Shown in pieces: positions 1 through 7,137 of a DNA stretch of 32,904 bases (the stretch's first letter is position 1; each line of letters begins with the position of its first letter). The notes under the pieces were generated by a model. It was not told the DNA's origin, did no database searches, and saw only the letters and a list, made by a program, of their open reading frames with translations. The DNA lies in contig JAUQQG010000098.1 of NCBI GenBank assembly GCA_030550015.1, forward strand, positions 1 through 32,904. Reading direction: 5' to 3'. A program made the position numbers and the translations under genes. This DNA comes from a bacterium (GTDB lineage Bacteria > Sysuimicrobiota > Sysuimicrobiia > Sysuimicrobiales > Thermofontiviventaceae).

Positions 1-202
1 TGGAAGGGTCAGATGTCCCCCGGGTGTGGGTCATGAGGATGGCGATATCATCCCCCGTGTGGGAGACCTGGCAGTCGATGAGCAGTTTCCCCTTCTCCCT
101 CTCCACGCGCTCCCGGACAATGGCCAGAAGCTCAGGGCTCGGATTGGTGTGCCCGCCAATGCTCCCAATGTCTGCCTTGATGACGCTCACGGTGATCTCC
201 AT
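1..202 (-). CDS. Fructose-1,6-bisphosphate aldolase/phosphatase (archaeal type), N-terminal part
   Basis: Only the first 67 or so codons are in the window; the gene continues past the left edge. The N-terminus has the signature of the bifunctional archaeal-type (class V) FBP aldolase/phosphatase: a start like MEITVSVIKADIGSIGGH, then a helix ending in KGKLLID, then SHTGDDIAILMTH, where the Asp pair belongs to the metal site. The family condenses triose phosphates to FBP and dephosphorylates it to F6P in one enzyme, so a single gene replaces separate aldolase and FBPase. It starts 3 nt after the GAPDH stop and is the last visible gene of the Calvin operon, where it would supply F6P to transketolase. 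Not visible: the Schiff-base lysine, which lies in the missing part. Confidence 0.88.
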   Translation of the reverse strand, partial: MEITVSVIKADIGSIGGHTNPSPELLAIVRERVEREKGKLLIDCQVSHTGDDIAILMTHTRGTSDPS

Positions 203-205
203 CCT

Positions 206-1261
206 TTAAACCTCCTTGGGAAGGAATCGCCTGAAGTAGTGGAGCTTCTCTCGATAGCCTCTGGGCCAGAGGAATCGGCAGGTCGCGGCAATGTTGCTCA
301 GGAGAACGTTCCCATCCTGAGGGGTGAAGGCATACCCCACCACCTCCTGGTCCGCGTGGACGTGGAGGGTGGGGAGGACCACCACTGCGTGGGTGAGGAG
401 CCTCCCGTGGAACCCGTGATCGCGTCCGAAGGAGAAAACCAGGTTCGTCATGGGCTTGTGGGTGATGGCGATGTAGGGATTTCGCACGATCCGATCCTCT
501 GCTTCCTCAGGCGTCGTCGACCTCCGCATGCGCAGGTGGAAGTGGAGGACGTGCATGTACTGGGTATTGATTTGCACGGCGCTGCTAAACAACGAGAGCT
601 CTGCCCCTACCGTCCGGAAAAGGTGATACGCATCCCGCGCGTGGTGGGTCCCCCATGGGGAATGGTGGTCGTTCACCTTGATGGCAGGGATGACGTCCAC
701 CTCCTGGCCTACGTCGCTCGCCCGCCGGATACACAGGAACTTCCCCCACTCTAAGTCATAGCCGTCCCCATTCCTGGCGAGGGCGTGGACCACGGAGGCG
801 ATGCTGTGGGTATTGCAGCTCAGGACCTGGATGAAGTCATCCCGCTCCCCAAGGGCTTCGTCGTTGACGCCCAAGACGTACGGCTTTCCGAACCCGAACT
901 CCGAACCCTGGGCGATGAACAACCGCCCCCCTCGAAAGCGAAGATAGAAGCGTTCCTTGTTGCGCAACCCTACACCGTCAGGGGTACAGTCGATGACGAC
1001 CTTGGACCGGGCGATGGCTGTCTCTAGGCCCAGGTAATCGGGCCGCAACCCGAGCTCCTCAAAGAACCCCGCTTTCCCAGGGTCCACGCATAGCCTCGCG
1101 CCGGCCTGCACAAGGGCGGAAAGCGCCGGGCGATCCTGGAGCCTGGGTGTGTGTTTGTAGACGATCACTTCTTCTACATCCAGTTCCCTTTGCAGCGTGC
1201 AGAACAGCGTGGCGAGAGGTTCCCCGATGGTTCCTGTACCGACGATCAGGATTGTGTCCAT
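206..1261 (-). CDS. Type II (archaeal-like) glyceraldehyde-3-phosphate dehydrogenase, divergent
   Basis: The protein has 351 aa. It starts with a Rossmann motif (GTGTIG, residues 8-13), continues with IDCTPDGVGLRNK at 90-102 (compare the DATPxGxGxKN of archaeal GAPDH), and has the catalytic cysteine in SCNTHS (Cys149-Asn-Thr). Length and motif order fit the archaeal type II family, which reduces 1,3-bisphosphoglycerate with NAD(P)H. The second half (RRASD near 183, many His) is divergent, so a specialised or altered enzyme is possible. A GGAGGG ribosome site lies upstream of the ATG. It sits 18 nt after tktB and 3 nt before the FBP aldolase/phosphatase gene, which makes the Calvin-cycle reduction step its likely job. 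No PGK gene is in the window. Confidence 0.78.
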   Translation of the reverse strand: MDTILIVGTGTIGEPLATLFCTLQRELDVEEVIVYKHTPRLQDRPALSALVQAGARLCVDPGKAGFFEELGLRPDYLGLETAIARSKVVIDCTPDGVGLRNKERFYLRFRGGRLFIAQGSEFGFGKPYVLGVNDEALGERDDFIQVLSCNTHSIASVVHALARNGDGYDLEWGKFLCIRRASDVGQEVDVIPAIKVNDHHSPWGTHHARDAYHLFRTVGAELSLFSSAVQINTQYMHVLHFHLRMRRSTTPEEAEDRIVRNPYIAITHKPMTNLVFSFGRDHGFHGRLLTHAVVVLPTLHVHADQEVVGYAFTPQDGNVLLSNIAATCRFLWPRGYREKLHYFRRFLPKEV

Positions 1262-1279
1262 GACACAGATCCCTCCCCC

Positions 1280-2251
1280 TCAGGTGTACCGCTTCCGCTC
1301 CTCCACAAGCTCCCTTGCTGCCCTGGCGATGTGGCCTGCCGTCAGGCCGTAGGCCTCCAAAAGTGCTTTCCAGGGTCCGGACTGCCCCATGCGGTCTCCG
1401 ATGCCAATGCGCAAGAGGGGTGTAGGGTGCTCCTCACAAAGAACCTCAGCCACCGCACTCCCCAGGCCCCCCACGACGGTGTGCTCCTCAGCCGTGACCA
1501 CCGCTCCCGTCTTTCGGGCGCTTGCCAGGATCGCCTCCCGGTCAAGCGGCTTGACCGCCGGCACGTCGATGACCTCTGCGGAGATACCCTGCTGTGCCAG
1601 GACCTCCGCTGCATCCAGGCACATCCCCACGGTGATGCCGCACCCCAGGAGGGTCACATCCTCCCCCTCGCGGAGCAGGAGGGCTCTCCCGATGCGGAAG
1701 GGGCAGCGGGCATAGATCCTGCGGACAGCGGGCCGGCCGAGGCGGATGTATACCGGGCCTTTGTAGGCTGCGGCGGCGAACACGGCGGCCCTCGTCTGCT
1801 CCGCATCACAAGGCACAATCACGGTCATGTTGGGCATCGCTCGCATGATGGCAATGTCGTCGATTGCCTGGTGGGTCGCCCCATCCTCTCCCACAGTGAT
1901 ACCGGCGTGGGAGACAACGATCTTCACGTTGGCCTGGGCGTAGGCGACGGACTGGAAGATCTGGTTGAGGGCACGCTGGGCGGCGAAGATGGCAAATGTG
2001 CTGACGAACGGAATCTTCCCGCATTGGGCCAAGCCTGCCGCCACCCCGATCATGTGGGCCTCACACAGGCCAAGGTTGAAGAAGCGCTCGGGGAATCGAC
2101 GGCCAAACCGCTCCGTATACGTAGAGTTGGCCACGTCGGCGTCGAGGACGACGATCTCCTCCCGCTCCGTGCCCAGCTCTACAAGAGCATCGCCGTAGGC
2201 ATCCCGTGTGGCCACCTCTTCCCCATCCTCACACAAAAGAAGCTCCTCCAT
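1280..2251 (-). CDS. tktB: Transketolase, C-terminal subunit (split type)
   Basis: The protein has 323 aa and covers the pyrimidine-binding and C-terminal domains of transketolase. Visible are the EE-TRDAYGDAL start, the FNLGLCEAHMIGVAAGLA segment with the catalytic Glu that activates thiamine diphosphate, the SHAGITVGEDGATHQAIDD loop, and the C-terminal domain (AVKPLDREAI, VVTAEEHTVVGGLG). It pairs with the N-terminal half encoded just upstream; the two genes overlap by 23 nt, so translational coupling and a heteromeric enzyme are expected. Two-gene transketolases are common in archaea and some bacteria. In this operon it moves C2 units from F6P and S7P to make Xu5P, Ru5P precursors and E4P. 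A 1-deoxyxylulose synthase role is less likely given the neighbours. Confidence 0.93.
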   Translation of the reverse strand: MEELLLCEDGEEVATRDAYGDALVELGTEREEIVVLDADVANSTYTERFGRRFPERFFNLGLCEAHMIGVAAGLAQCGKIPFVSTFAIFAAQRALNQIFQSVAYAQANVKIVVSHAGITVGEDGATHQAIDDIAIMRAMPNMTVIVPCDAEQTRAAVFAAAAYKGPVYIRLGRPAVRRIYARCPFRIGRALLLREGEDVTLLGCGITVGMCLDAAEVLAQQGISAEVIDVPAVKPLDREAILASARKTGAVVTAEEHTVVGGLGSAVAEVLCEEHPTPLLRIGIGDRMGQSGPWKALLEAYGLTAGHIARAARELVEERKRYT

Positions 2252-3095
2252 CGCGACCCAGCTCCTTCAGGGCAAGCTCCCGCTGCTCGGGGTTTAGCGG
2301 CTTGCCATGCCAGCCCAGGCGATCCTCCAAGAAGGAGATCCCTTTCCCCTTTTTCGTGCGGGCAATGATCACCACCGGTTTCCCCTTCACCCGCCTTGCC
2401 TCCGCGAAGACATCCAGGAGGGCGGGGATGTTGTGCCCGTCAGCCTCCAGGGCCGTCCACCCGAATGCCTCCCATTTCGCTCCAAGAGGCTCCAGGGCGC
2501 ACAACTCTTCCGTTCGCGCTGACTGCTGGATCCTATTCCTGTCCACGATGGCCACGAGGTTGTCCAGGGCGTAATGGGCAGCGGACATGGCCGCCTCCCA
2601 TACCTGCCCCTCCTGGCACTCCCCATCACCCAGGAGCACGTACACCCTGTAGGCACGGCCATCGAGGCGTGCTGCCAGGGCCATGCCCATCCCAACGGAA
2701 AGACCCTGCCCCAGCGACCCCGTAGACATCTCTACTCCCGGACACTTCAAGACGTCAGGGTGGCCTTGGAGCCGGGACCCAAGCCTGCGGAAGGTCTCTA
2801 GCTCCTCCTCAGGGAAGAAGCCTCGCATCGCCAATGCGGCATAGAGCGCCGGGCATCCGTGCCCTTTGGAGAGGATGAACCGGTCCCGATCGGGGTCGTC
2901 TGGCCGCAGAGGGTCGACTCTGAGCTCGGAGAAGTACAGGACGGCCATGATTTCTGCAATGGAGAGGGCGCTGGTGGCATGCCCCGAGCCAGCAGCTGTC
3001 GTCATCTCAATGGCATACTTTCGGATGCGACGGCTGATTTCGCTGAGGACTGCGATGTCACGCGTTCCTGTGGAGGGGATCAGCGGTCCGCGCAT
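2229..3095 (-). CDS. tktA: Transketolase, N-terminal subunit (split type)
   Basis: The protein has 288 aa and forms the thiamine-diphosphate/metal half of transketolase. Motifs in order: AAGSGHATSALSIAEI, LSKGHGCPALYAAL, STGSLGQGLSVGMGMA, and the ThDP motif GDGECQEGQVWEA through VDRNRIQQS. The ATG at 3095 has GGAGGA about 7 nt upstream and is preferred over the longer in-frame extension to 3158, which has no family similarity. The start lies 38 nt inside the end of the phosphoribulokinase gene, and the stop overlaps tktB by 23 nt, so the three genes are tightly coupled. Together with tktB it carries out the carbon rearrangements of the Calvin cycle. Confidence 0.93.
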   Translation of the reverse strand: MRGPLIPSTGTRDIAVLSEISRRIRKYAIEMTTAAGSGHATSALSIAEIMAVLYFSELRVDPLRPDDPDRDRFILSKGHGCPALYAALAMRGFFPEEELETFRRLGSRLQGHPDVLKCPGVEMSTGSLGQGLSVGMGMALAARLDGRAYRVYVLLGDGECQEGQVWEAAMSAAHYALDNLVAIVDRNRIQQSARTEELCALEPLGAKWEAFGWTALEADGHNIPALLDVFAEARRVKGKPVVIIARTKKGKGISFLEDRLGWHGKPLNPEQRELALKELGRDGGASFV

Positions 3096-3960
3096 ACTCA
3101 ATCCTCCAGGCGAAGAGGATCTGGCTGAACTCCGCAGGAAGGATGGGCTCTCGTACATCCTCCACCACCTTACTTAAGCCGTTGATGTCGCCGAGGCGCC
3201 GCAGGAGGGTGAGCGCGGATAGTGGCTCAAGCGCTCCCAGGACCTCGATGGCCTCCATTTCCTGGCCGTTACAGTCGAGAGGGAGGCGGCGCAGCGGGAG
3301 GGGCTGGCCGTAAGCGGCGTGTGCCAAGCGGCTTACCAGCGCGTTGAACTCCCGCCGCTCCCCAATAAGGGCCCAGGGGATCTCCAGGGGCTCCAAGCCT
3401 CCGTAGGGAGGGATGAGGGAGATGAGCATGTCGGCATGGGACTTCTGGGGTTCCACGTAACGGCGGAAGTCGTCCAGCCGGTGGAGGATCTCGAGGAGCA
3501 CCTCTTCCACGCGGTAGCCGCGTTCTTCCACGTCGCGCTTCACCTTCCAGCGGAGCTTCAGCTCCGGGTGCGTGTCGAAGTAAACTTTGATGTCCACGCA
3601 CCTCTGGAGCTCTGGGGTATAAAACGGCAGCAACCCCTGGATCAGGACGATCTCACGGGGGGCAACCTCTTCCGGTTCCCCGAAGGTCCCGGTGGTATGA
3701 TCATAGACAGGCTTCCGGATCTTCTGCCCCCTCTTTAGCAAGCCGATGTGCTCCGCCACAAGGTCCAGGTCATTTGCCCCTGGGTTCAACGGGGTGATCC
3801 CAAGGGCCTTGCGCTGCTTGCGGTCGAGGGTGTGGTAGTCATCGAGGTCAATCGTGAGGACGCGATCCGGCCCCAGCATCTGCCGGACCGCTTGGATAAA
3901 GGTGGACTTCCCCGCACCGCTATCGCCCGCAATCCCAACGACAATGGGTTCTGCGCGCAT
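3058..3960 (-). CDS. prk: Phosphoribulokinase
   Basis: The protein has 300 aa. It has a Walker A motif in GIAGDSGAGKST (residues 9-20), LDDYHTLDR after the first beta-alpha unit, and the hallmark block RWKVKRDVEERGYR...DFRRYVEPQKSHAD, which separates PRK from uridine kinases. It phosphorylates ribulose-5-phosphate to RuBP for the RuBisCO encoded 13 nt upstream. Only two cysteines are present, neither placed like the redox-regulated pair of plant and cyanobacterial PRK, so thioredoxin control is unlikely. The ATG at 3960 is chosen because the kinase fold starts there and GAGG precedes it. The last 38 nt overlap tktA. Its size is at the short end for PRKs. Confidence 0.93.
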   Translation of the reverse strand: MRAEPIVVGIAGDSGAGKSTFIQAVRQMLGPDRVLTIDLDDYHTLDRKQRKALGITPLNPGANDLDLVAEHIGLLKRGQKIRKPVYDHTTGTFGEPEEVAPREIVLIQGLLPFYTPELQRCVDIKVYFDTHPELKLRWKVKRDVEERGYRVEEVLLEILHRLDDFRRYVEPQKSHADMLISLIPPYGGLEPLEIPWALIGERREFNALVSRLAHAAYGQPLPLRRLPLDCNGQEMEAIEVLGALEPLSALTLLRRLGDINGLSKVVEDVREPILPAEFSQILFAWRIEYARTADPLHRNA

Positions 3961-3973
3961 CCTCGTCACCCCC

Positions 3974-5344
3974 TCACTCCTCTCCGAACGTGACGCCTTC
4001 CCAGAGCTCCATGGCCTCCCGCAGCTCCGGGCAGGTCCGGGCTGCGTCCTGCAAGATCTGCCTCCCTTCAGCCAGGATATCCCGCCCCTCCCGGTAGGCA
4101 GCGGCCACGGCCTCCACGGCCGCGCGGTTGGCACGCGCACCCGCTCGTGACCCACGGGGGTGTCCATGGGTACCTCCCCCGAAGAGGAAGAAGGCGTCGT
4201 TCCCGTAGATACTGACCAGATCCGGCACGTGCCACACATGGATACCTCCCGAAGCTACGGGGAAGAGGGGCTTCAGCCCCGCCCACGGCTGATCGAACAG
4301 AAGTCCGCGCTGAGGATTGGCAGGAACGAACTCCTCCCGGAGGAGGTCAGCAATCCCGCGGACCTCCTCCCGGGCTCCCTCCAGCTTCCCGACCACCGTC
4401 CCGGTATGGACGTGGTCACCCCCCGCCATGCGCAGCCACTTGGCCACCACCCGAAAATGGATACCGTGATCCTTGGGGCGGGTGAACACCGCGTGCATCG
4501 CCCGATGGCAGTGGATCATGAGCCCGAGCTCCTCAGCACGCCGGCGGAGTGTGGCATACGCCGAGAATCCTACCGTGAGGAAGTCCACCATGATGTACCG
4601 GGATCCCACATCTTTGGCGAACTCCGCCCTCCTCAGCATCTCCTCCGTATCCCCTGCCGTCACGTTGAGCCAGTGGCCCTTGGTCTCCCCGGTCTCCTCC
4701 TCGGCCCTGTGCACCGCGTCCATGACATAGAGGTAGCGATCGCGCCATCTGCAGAAGGGCTGGGAGTTGAGGTTCTCGTCATCCTTTGTGGTGTCCAGAC
4801 CGCCGACGAGGCACTCGTAGACGACCCTGGCGAACTCCTTGGGGCCCAGGCCGAGCTTTGGCTTGATCGTCCCGCCGAGGAGGGGCCTGTGGTAGACCTT
4901 CAACCGGTCCCTCTCCTGGGCGATCCCGGTTGGAGGACCGGGGAACGTCTTCAGGTAGGCGGTGGGAATACGCATGTCCAGAAGGCGCAGAGCACGCACT
5001 GCCTTGAACCCAAAGACGTTCCCGACAATCGAGGACATCACGTTGACGATACTGCCCTCCTCGAACAGATCAAGGGGATAAGCGATATAGGCGGTATTCC
5101 CGTCGATGGCGTAACAACGGCCCTTGTACCTGTGGAGGTCCGTCATCTCCTGGGACCATACCTCTGTCCAGGTCCCTGTGGACGACTCGGCAGCCACGGC
5201 TGCCGCAGCCTCTTCGAGAGGGATCCCCGGGGAGGGCTCGATGCGAAAAGCGCAGAGAAGGTCTGTCTCCTTGGGCTCGTATCCGGGTTCGTAGTAAGTT
5301 TTACGGTATGGCTGCACCCCTGCGACGAACTGCTGCCGAGCCAT
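3974..5344 (-). CDS. rbcL: Ribulose-1,5-bisphosphate carboxylase/oxygenase large subunit, form I-like without small subunit
   Basis: The protein has 456 aa. All active-site residues are visible (spinach numbers in brackets): Glu53 (60), Asn109 (123), Lys161 and Lys163 (175, 177), carbamylated Lys187 with Asp189 and Glu190 (201, 203, 204), Arg281 (295), His313 (327), loop-6 Lys320 (334), Ser365 (379) and Gly389-391. Long stretches such as [11 protein letters not shown] and HGIHFRV are form I-like rather than form II or III. Gly158 replaces the form I Cys172. Neither the 45 nt upstream nor the 13 nt downstream can hold an rbcS, and none is in the window, as in the form I-prime class of Chloroflexota-type bacteria. 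The start has a near-perfect AGGAGGTGA. It fixes CO2 onto RuBP made by the adjacent PRK. A non-Calvin role is unlikely. Confidence 0.95.
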   Translation of the reverse strand: MARQQFVAGVQPYRKTYYEPGYEPKETDLLCAFRIEPSPGIPLEEAAAAVAAESSTGTWTEVWSQEMTDLHRYKGRCYAIDGNTAYIAYPLDLFEEGSIVNVMSSIVGNVFGFKAVRALRLLDMRIPTAYLKTFPGPPTGIAQERDRLKVYHRPLLGGTIKPKLGLGPKEFARVVYECLVGGLDTTKDDENLNSQPFCRWRDRYLYVMDAVHRAEEETGETKGHWLNVTAGDTEEMLRRAEFAKDVGSRYIMVDFLTVGFSAYATLRRRAEELGLMIHCHRAMHAVFTRPKDHGIHFRVVAKWLRMAGGDHVHTGTVVGKLEGAREEVRGIADLLREEFVPANPQRGLLFDQPWAGLKPLFPVASGGIHVWHVPDLVSIYGNDAFFLFGGGTHGHPRGSRAGARANRAAVEAVAAAYREGRDILAEGRQILQDAARTCPELREAMELWEGVTFGEE

Positions 5345-5361
5345 GTGCTCACCTCCTCATT

Positions 5362-5388
5362 CGTCCTGGACGGGATTCTGCCAGGACG
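5362..5388 (-). promoter_or_regulatory. Intercistronic stem-loop between transaldolase and rbcL
   Basis: A perfect 8-bp inverted repeat (CGTCCTGG / CCAGGACG) with an 11-nt loop fills the gap between the transaldolase stop and the rbcL ribosome site. No T-run follows on the minus strand, so it is not a classical terminator. Placed just 5' of the rbcL Shine-Dalgarno, it could protect the rbcL message after processing or tune rbcL against tal. The hairpin is seen; the function is inferred. Confidence 0.5.
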
Positions 5389-5389
5389 T

Positions 5390-6058
5390 TCAAACCCGCG
5401 CTTCCTCCCGCATCGCCTGGAGCTTCCGCCAGTCAGCAAGGAAACGCTCTAGCCCGATGTCGGTGAGGGGGTGCTTGATCATCTGCTGGAGCACGGAGAA
5501 AGGCATCGTGACCACCGGACAACCTAGCCTAGCTGCCTCCAAGACGTGGAGAGGGTGGCGGACGCTCGCCGCCAGGACCTGGCTTGGGATCCCCTGCACC
5601 TGGAAGAGCTCCACGGTCTTTCGGACTACCTTTAGGCCATCCCAAGAGATGTCGTCGATCCGCCCCAGGAAGATGCTCACATACGTAGCCCCGGCGAGAG
5701 CAGCGAGGAGGGCTTGATTTGGGGAGAAGATCAGGGTGGCGTTGACGCGAATCCCCTGCTCTTTCAGGAGCCGCATCGCCTCCAGCCCTGAGGGCGTCGT
5801 GGGGATCTTCACCACCACGTGTTCGCTCCACCGAGCAACGCCCACCGCCTCCTGTATCATCCCCTTCGTGTCCGTAGCCGTGACTTCGACGCTGATGGGC
5901 CCGGGCAGGATTTCCACAATGCGTTTGATGTGGCCCTCGGTGTCGAGGACTCCCTCCCGGGCGAGGAGGGTGGGGTTCGTGGTGACTCCGGCAATGACGC
6001 CCATCCTTGCTCCTGCCCGGATCTCCTCCAGGTTGGCCGTGTCCAGGAATAGCAGCAT
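5390..6058 (-). CDS. tal: Transaldolase (short TalC-type)
   Basis: The protein has 222 aa and is a single-barrel transaldolase of the short TalC/FSA family. Seen: MLLFLDTANLEEIR start, GVTTNPTLLAREG, Schiff-base lysine in VVVKIPTT, TLIFSPNQALLAALAGATYVS, FLGRIDDI, AASVRHPLHV, and TMPFSVLQQMIKHPLTD with GLERFLADW. The TLIF...NQ and FLGR segments match true transaldolases such as B. subtilis TalC rather than E. coli F6P aldolase. GGAAGGAGGACGAG precedes the ATG at 6058; the in-frame extension upstream to 6178 lacks similarity. It is the first gene of the Calvin operon. It would make S7P from F6P and E4P, so S7P can form without sedoheptulose bisphosphatase. Confidence 0.92.
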   Translation of the reverse strand: MLLFLDTANLEEIRAGARMGVIAGVTTNPTLLAREGVLDTEGHIKRIVEILPGPISVEVTATDTKGMIQEAVGVARWSEHVVVKIPTTPSGLEAMRLLKEQGIRVNATLIFSPNQALLAALAGATYVSIFLGRIDDISWDGLKVVRKTVELFQVQGIPSQVLAASVRHPLHVLEAARLGCPVVTMPFSVLQQMIKHPLTDIGLERFLADWRKLQAMREEARV

Positions 6059-6092
6059 CCCTCGTCCTCCTTCCTTGCTGCTCTTGCCGTCT

Positions 6093-6122
6093 ATTCTCCA
6101 GAGGCTAGGGGCCTGGCAGCAA
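6093..6122 (-). promoter_or_regulatory. Candidate promoter of the Calvin operon (weak)
   Basis: On the minus strand TTGCTG (6117-6122) and GAGAAT (6093-6098) are 18 nt apart, giving a start about 30 nt before the transaldolase ATG. Both boxes are poor (3/6 and 4/6), which would suit an activator-dependent promoter. A paired CGTCGG repeat lies 27-53 bp upstream. Confidence 0.3.
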
Positions 6123-6148
6123 CCCCTCTCCGGCGAAATGGGGAAGAT

Positions 6149-6175
6149 CGTCGGTGAACGGTACCTTTCCGTCGG
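6149..6175. repeat. Paired CGTCGG direct repeat, 21-bp period, in the tal/lytTR divergent region
   Basis: CGTCGG occurs at 6149-6154 and again at 6170-6175, exactly 21 bp apart (two helical turns). On the minus strand the extended copies read GCCGACGGA and ACCGACGAT. LytTR regulators typically bind two short direct repeats with about this period, and a LytTR gene starts 100 bp away. The sequence does not match the usual LytTR consensus well, so this is a candidate operator only. Confidence 0.35.
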
Positions 6176-6215
6176 CAAGCGATCAAGACGGGAGGGTGAG
6201 GGGGGTGGAGGTGAG

Positions 6216-6244
6216 TTGACGGTTCCCCCCTGTTGTTCTAGAAT
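6216..6244 (+). promoter_or_regulatory. Sigma70-type promoter of the LytTR regulator
   Basis: TTGACG (6216-6221) and TAGAAT (6239-6244) are separated by exactly 17 nt. The expected start near 6251 gives a leader of only about 17-23 nt to the regulator's ATGs. Confidence 0.75.
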
Positions 6245-6273
6245 CCTGACAAACAGCCGCGAGGCGGATGGGC

Positions 6274-7005
6274 ATGGAGGAACCTGCGAGGCTCAACCTC
6301 AAAGCGCTTGTGGTCGACGATGATGAGATCAGCCGCAAAGAGCTTGTGCGCCTCATCACGAGACAGGGAGTGCACTGTGTGGACGAAACAGCCACCGCTG
6401 CCCAAGCGTTGAGCCTTCTTGTGGAGCGCTCCTACGACGTGGTCTTCCTGGACATCCAGATGCCCGGGCTCACGGGCATGGAGGCTATCCGTGTGATCAA
6501 TCGGATGCCCTCGCGGCCGCACGTTGTCTTCGTGACGGCATACCCTCACTATGCTGTGGAGGCCTTTGAGGAAGCAGCCTTCGATTATCTCCTCAAGCCT
6601 GTCTCGGAGGAGCGGTTGGTCCGCACCCTCGAGCGCATTGCCCGCAGAACTGGGATGGAGGCCCCAGCTCCTCTGGACCGCCTCCCGGTCGAGGTCGGGG
6701 ATCGTGTGATCCTCCTGGATGTCTCCGAAATCCGCTACGCCGTCGCTAGGGACGATTACGCCTACGTGACCACGTACGACGCCACTTACCGCACCTCCTA
6801 CACCCTCGGCGAGCTCCACCGCCGCCTCGGTCCTTCTAGGTTCCTGCGCGTCCACAGGAGCTTTCTCGTCAACATCGATCACATCCTGGAGATCCATCCG
6901 TATTTCAAAGGTACGCTCATCCTGCGCATGGATGACAAAGGGAGGACCGAGATCCCCGTAAGCCGCCGGGAGGCTCCCCGTTTCCGGATGCTCCTTGGGT
7001 GGTAA
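6274..7005 (+). CDS. LytR/AlgR-type response regulator (receiver + LytTR DNA-binding domain)
   Basis: The protein has about 243 aa. The receiver domain covers residues 9-125: acidic cluster VDDDE, phospho-acceptor Asp in VVFLDIQMPGLTG, Thr-Ala in FVTAYPHYAVEAF, and Lys in YLLKPVSEE. A LytTR domain covers roughly 140-243 (RDDYAYVTTYD, TSYTLGELHRRLGPSRFLRVHRSFLVNIDHI). It binds DNA as a phosphorylation-controlled transcription factor. The ATG at 6274 lies 9 nt after GAGG; the ATG at 6268, only 3 nt after it, is the alternative. No histidine kinase is in the window, so it is an orphan here. It is divergent from the Calvin operon, with which it shares a 210-bp control region, so it is a candidate regulator of CO2 fixation. 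Confidence 0.92.
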   Translation: MEEPARLNLKALVVDDDEISRKELVRLITRQGVHCVDETATAAQALSLLVERSYDVVFLDIQMPGLTGMEAIRVINRMPSRPHVVFVTAYPHYAVEAFEEAAFDYLLKPVSEERLVRTLERIARRTGMEAPAPLDRLPVEVGDRVILLDVSEIRYAVARDDYAYVTTYDATYRTSYTLGELHRRLGPSRFLRVHRSFLVNIDHILEIHPYFKGTLILRMDDKGRTEIPVSRREAPRFRMLLGW

Positions 7006-7008
7006 ATA

Positions 7009-7038
7009 CCCCGGCAAAAGTCTTGACCTTTGCCGGGG
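7009..7038 (+). terminator. GC-rich hairpin after the LytTR gene
   Basis: CCCCGGCAAA (7009-7018) pairs perfectly with TTTGCCGGGG (7029-7038) around a 10-nt loop, 4 nt after the LytTR stop. It is followed by CCCCTCTTG rather than a T-run, so it is an imperfect intrinsic terminator or an mRNA 3'-end stabiliser. Confidence 0.5.
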
Positions 7039-7137
7039 CCCCTCTTGAAATCGCCTGCTCACCCGTGCGGCCCTCCTCAAAGGTTTGCTAGACTATCTTC
7101 CCGATGTGGTAGTATGGAATGCGGGGGAGAGGCACCG

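Noticed and set aside
1151..2368. Plus-strand ORF of 405 codons antisense to the transketolase genes
   Set aside because: Composition is a mirror of tktA and tktB; no family motif and no ribosome site.
3961..5389. A hidden rbcS next to rbcL in another frame
   Set aside because: The gaps are 13 and 45 nt, too short for a small subunit; no rbcS motif in neighbouring frames.
4160..5452. Long plus-strand ORF of 430 codons antisense to rbcL
   Set aside because: The opposite strand encodes a clear RuBisCO with all active-site residues; long antisense frames are expected in GC-rich genes.
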